Below are positions 61,254 to 64,000 of a DNA stretch of 64,000 nt, piece by piece; the first letter of the stretch is position 1; each line of letters opens with the position of its first letter. Made by a program: the position numbers and the translations under genes. The stretch spans positions 1-64,000 of the forward strand of contig JBEKJO010000011.1 in the NCBI GenBank assembly GCA_050011195.1, read 5' to 3'. Under the pieces are notes generated by a model. That model was not told the DNA's origin. It searched no databases and saw nothing but the letters and a program-made list of their open reading frames with translations. This DNA is from PALSA-1440 sp050011195 (lineage in GTDB: Bacteria > Verrucomicrobiota > Verrucomicrobiia > Limisphaerales > UBA8199).

Positions 61254-63317
61254 TCAGTGCTTAATAATCAAGACGTTGAAGGCGACGTTGGTCGCCATAG
61301 CAACTGCATCGTCGTTGTAAATGCACCACTGCTGCTGGCTTGTGGCATAGTAAACACCGATAGGGTGGGGATATTGTCCGACGGTGGTGGTACCCGCGGG
61401 ATTGTAGTTATGTGTGACGAGGAGGATGGCATTGGGGTCGCCATTGCAAAGCGGGTTGTTGATAAACGTGACGGTGCCTTGATCATTGGCGGCCGTGGTC
61501 AGGTGGGTGAAGGCGGCCGTGCTGGTCTCGATGCCCGCGCCCACGACTTGAATGCCACCCGTGCCAACCGCCAGTGCTATTGAGCTGGAACTTGCGCCTA
61601 CGGCCTCGACACCCGGGCCGGCTGAAGAACTAATACCATAGACACCGGCACCGCCTGAAGAACTTGACCCATAGACACCAAAACCTCCGCCAGAAGTCGC
61701 TTGGGATACTCCAATCACTCCGTCACCACCGACATTCGTGGTTCCCGCAATCAAGCCATTAGGCCCGGCAAATTCTCCCCCCCCTGCCCAGCCACTCCAG
61801 AGGCCGGCAGCAGTGCTGGCGGTGGCACCGCCCGATACGCCCAGAACGCCGGGACTATAGATTCCCGTATTTGTGTTAACCACATTCAATTGCGCAACAT
61901 TTTTGGTGATGGGGAGCGCATTGTTGGTGGTCCCAATGTTGACCATGCCGCTGGGAAACCACTGCAGTGCCATGTTTTCCGTGCCAGATTGTACCGTCCC
62001 CAATCCCCCGCCGCTGTAACCGAAAAGCACCGGTCCATCCACGCTCACACCCGCAAACGGCACCGTGTTAACCGCGGAAAAATAACCCAACCCGTGATTA
62101 ACATCACTGCCATTGCGCAGGTAAAGGGCGTTGTTGTTCAGGCGCGTCGTGCCTCCCACGCTTAATGTGTCAACGGGATTGGTGATGTTGATGCCAACGC
62201 CGCCGGTAGCGCGAATGAGGAACTGGTTGGCGGCGGTGGAAGCAAAGGTGCCACCACTGGAATCCGCCCAGACAAACGCGCCGCTGTGCAGCGCCTGCGC
62301 TTGATCACCCAATGCCATGGAAAATTGTCCACCCGCAATGCTTGAAGAACCCATAGCGGTGGCGTCGAGATTGGTGGCTTGCGAGTATCCACCCGAAGCA
62401 AAAGAGTCATTGCCCGATGAAACTGCACCCTCACCTATCGCCACAGAACCGGGCCCGCTGGAGGTGATATTCCAGCCGATGGCGACGGAACCATTGGCGA
62501 TAGCTTTCGCGTTCTGACCTAAAGCGACTTCGTAAGTGGTGCTAGGGCCACTGCCAAGCGTGCAATTGCCCATAGCCACTGAATTGTTAGTAGCCAGTTT
62601 CAACACCGGCGAACCGTTGACATCCAAATAAAGCGGTTGGCCGTCGGATGTGCCCAAATAATTCACGCCCGCCGTAGTGCCCGCATTGCCGCCAATTTTC
62701 CAGGCGTTTCCCAACGCTGCCGTGGGCACCGTGCCGCTCGCCAATTGTGAGGCATTGAGGCTGGTTAGTCCGGCACCACTGCCGCTAAAGCTGTCGCTGG
62801 CGTTGTTCAGGGTCACCGCACCCGAGTACGTACCGGAAAGCAGACCCGAAGGCAGCGTGCCGGTCAGTTGGCTGGCCAACACTGTGCCGTCCAGATTCTC
62901 GGCTGTGATGGCGTAGGGCGTGGGGGTGAGTTCCTGCCGCGGACTCAAGGCGACGTAGCTGCCGACCCCGTTGCTGCGCACGCCGATCTGTAGCCAATAA
63001 GCGGTGCCGTTGAAAACACCGTCAAAATCCAGCAGGACGGTGAAGAGGCCATTGGTGACGGGTACGGCGGTCAGAGTGATGGTGGAGCCCACCTGGGCGC
63101 CGCCACTGCTGGCGTTATACAACGCGTTGGTGAAGTCATAAAGGCCGGTCACGGGGTTGCCCCCGTTCTCTAACTGGCCCTGGTAGGTGAAGCCCGTGCC
63201 TTGGGCCTGTGCTGTCCCGGCAAAGCTCAAGAGGAGCACAGCCGCGAGTGGGATAGTTGCCTTCCCGCTGCCGCGCAGCGGAAGGATGATGTTGAGTATA
63301 TTTGATGTCTTTTTCAT
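61254..63317 (-). CDS. secreted protein with YadA-head-like repeats
   Basis: About 687 residues from the ATG at 63317, chosen because a signal peptide follows it (IPLAAVLLLSFAGTAQAQGT); the frame is open to 63548. The N-terminal part (FTYQGQLENGGNPVTGLYDF, QLTGTLPSGLLSGTYSG) is typical of large verrucomicrobial and planctomycete secreted proteins. The middle has left-handed-helix-type repeats SVAIGWNITSSGPGSVAIGE, SMALGDQAQALHSGAFVWAD and NGSVAIG, as in trimeric-autotransporter (YadA) heads. The C-terminal third is Gly/Ser-rich (GVYGSSSSGGAGVYGISSSA). No YadA membrane anchor was seen. It probably acts as an extracellular adhesin or filament. Confidence 0.75.
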   Translation of the reverse strand: MKKTSNILNIILPLRGSGKATIPLAAVLLLSFAGTAQAQGTGFTYQGQLENGGNPVTGLYDFTNALYNASSGGAQVGSTITLTAVPVTNGLFTVLLDFDGVFNGTAYWLQIGVRSNGVGSYVALSPRQELTPTPYAITAENLDGTVLASQLTGTLPSGLLSGTYSGAVTLNNASDSFSGSGAGLTSLNASQLASGTVPTAALGNAWKIGGNAGTTAGVNYLGTSDGQPLYLDVNGSPVLKLATNNSVAMGNCTLGSGPSTTYEVALGQNAKAIANGSVAIGWNITSSGPGSVAIGEGAVSSGNDSFASGGYSQATNLDATAMGSSSIAGGQFSMALGDQAQALHSGAFVWADSSGGTFASTAANQFLIRATGGVGINITNPVDTLSVGGTTRLNNNALYLRNGSDVNHGLGYFSAVNTVPFAGVSVDGPVLFGYSGGGLGTVQSGTENMALQWFPSGMVNIGTTNNALPITKNVAQLNVVNTNTGIYSPGVLGVSGGATASTAAGLWSGWAGGGEFAGPNGLIAGTTNVGGDGVIGVSQATSGGGFGVYGSSSSGGAGVYGISSSAGPGVEAVGASSSSIALAVGTGGIQVVGAGIETSTAAFTHLTTAANDQGTVTFINNPLCNGDPNAILLVTHNYNPAGTTTVGQYPHPIGVYYATSQQQWCIYNDDAVAMATNVAFNVLIIKH

Positions 63318-63569
63318 AAGTTTGTGATCTTTCGTTTTGACCGACATTTCCCATTTGGTTTCTTGCCCACGACCAGCGCGGCCCTTTTTCGCGATTCTCT
63401 TCCCTCTCCACAGGTTTGCAAGTCCATTTTTCAGTCCGCCCTCCGTTTTTCTCTGGCAAAAGGGGTGTTCCGACGCCTTTTTGTGCTCCCAACGCCCTTT
63501 TTCTCCCGGATGTGAAGACACCCCTTCCGTGGTTTCCATTGTTTTCATGCGACTCCTTTCACTTTTCCT

Positions 63570-63812
63570 TCATCCGGATGCCGCTGCGGGCAATCTCAGC
63601 CGCCCAATCCCTTCGAGAATAGCCCGGAACAACTCCCGAGGGACCGCCAATTCCGCCATCTGGAAGATTATCTTCCGGGAATGGCGCACGACCTTAGCCC
63701 CGATCTTGATCAATTTCTCCCGCAACGTCGTCAACGTCCAGTGACGCACCGCCCGGGGCAACACGGCCTGCCGTAGGAAGTTGCCCAGGTTGTAGGCCAG
63801 CACGAACAGTTA
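63570..63812 (-). pseudogene. broken DDE transposase fragment (IS1380-like)
   Basis: LFVLAYNLGNFLRQAVLPRA, then VRHWTLTTLREKLIKIGAKV and FQMAELAVPRELFRAILEGI, is the C-terminal part of a DDE-group transposase of the type common in IS1380-like elements. An in-frame TAA (63810-63812) sits just before LFVLAYN, between REP and L. Upstream sequence continues in frame for about 25 residues (ANTNRIVLFRREP) but no catalytic core follows. No terminal inverted repeats were recognised, so this is a decayed remnant. Confidence 0.75.
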
Positions 63813-63906
63813 GGGTTCCCGCCGGAAGAGGACGATGCGGTTGGTGTTGGCGCCTTTGGCCATATTGTTCACGCCCCAGCAGTTGGCGGTCTTGGTGAAC
63901 CGCCGG

Positions 63907-64000
63907 TCACTTGAGGAATGCGTCCACCTGGGCCGCGAAGGCATCCGGCTGGTCGAGCATGATGAAGTGGAACGAACCGTCAATGCGCACAATCGTCTTG
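63907..64000 (-). CDS. alpha/beta hydrolase, C-terminal end only (5' part outside the window)
   Basis: On the minus strand, frame from base 63999 to TGA at 63907: KTIVRIDGSFHFIMLDQPDA, then FAAQVDAFLK. The SFHFIMLDQP stretch is the catalytic-histidine motif of alpha/beta hydrolases (usually GHFxMLDQP). The nucleophile and acid lie beyond the window edge. It is about 95 bases from the transposase remnant. Confidence 0.7.
   Translation of the reverse strand, partial: KTIVRIDGSFHFIMLDQPDAFAAQVDAFLK

Overview
The window looks like chromosomal DNA of a Verrucomicrobiota bacterium, probably of the Limisphaerales/Pedosphaera type. This is an inference from gene content, not from a marker gene. The evidence is high-GC coding DNA, two pseudopilin-like proteins with the FTLIELLVVIAIIAILAALLLPAL-type leader, a PEP-CTERM protein, a giant autotransporter-associated beta-strand protein, a secreted protein of the GGGGTSTNGQYSVSGTIGQ type, and an ABC transporter/GldG/DUF4340 operon. 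No rRNA, tRNA, CRISPR array, prophage or complete insertion sequence was found.

Layout. 0-10 kb: the start of a MobA-like nucleotidyltransferase (cut by the window edge), a gamma-glutamylcyclotransferase, a uronate isomerase-like protein, the ribosome-assembly GTPase Der, the class II B12-dependent ribonucleotide reductase NrdJ, a LOG-family protein and a membrane-anchored TPR protein. 10-15 kb: secreted proteins (PEP-CTERM protein, M64-type metallopeptidase, beta-helix repeat protein). 15-20 kb: an exopolysaccharide export cluster (outer-membrane barrel, Wza-like export protein, Wzc-like tyrosine autokinase). 20-25 kb: a DUF1254/DUF1214 lipoprotein, a WYL regulator, Rho and cysteine synthase.

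25.1-26.3 kb has no credible long protein gene. It has a run of stable hairpins, several capped by GNRA loops when read on the minus strand, ending in a minus-strand intrinsic terminator. This is the best candidate for something undescribed: a large structured RNA. Next to it are four DnaA-box-like sites and a 41-residue basic protein gene. A second cluster of such sites lies at 53.3 kb.

26-43 kb: an overlapping pair (stand-alone SecD-head-like lipoprotein and M23 peptidase), two pseudopilins, an aminotransferase, a DUF3592 protein, the ~1,905-residue beta-strand repeat protein, a protein with a degenerate endonuclease/exonuclease/phosphatase fold joined to a membrane segment and coiled coil, a ThuA-like protein and a SthA-like flavoprotein. 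43-54 kb: a 33-residue AURKAIP1/COX24-type protein, a TPR lipoprotein, a DUF2203 protein, the four-gene ABC/GldG/DUF4340 operon, a DUF5684-like protein, D-aminoacyl-tRNA deacylase with a coupled small membrane protein, and three small unknown genes. 54-64 kb: a DUF748/AsmA-like giant, a 28-bp perfect inverted repeat, an Old Yellow Enzyme relative, a ~1-kb gene-poor gap, two secreted proteins, a broken transposase and the 3' end of an alpha/beta hydrolase.

The theme is cell-surface biology: polysaccharide export, secreted repeat proteins and envelope proteins, set among ordinary housekeeping genes. Three secreted proteins share a C-terminal module ending in a W...N...RFY pattern that may be a common sorting or adhesion domain.
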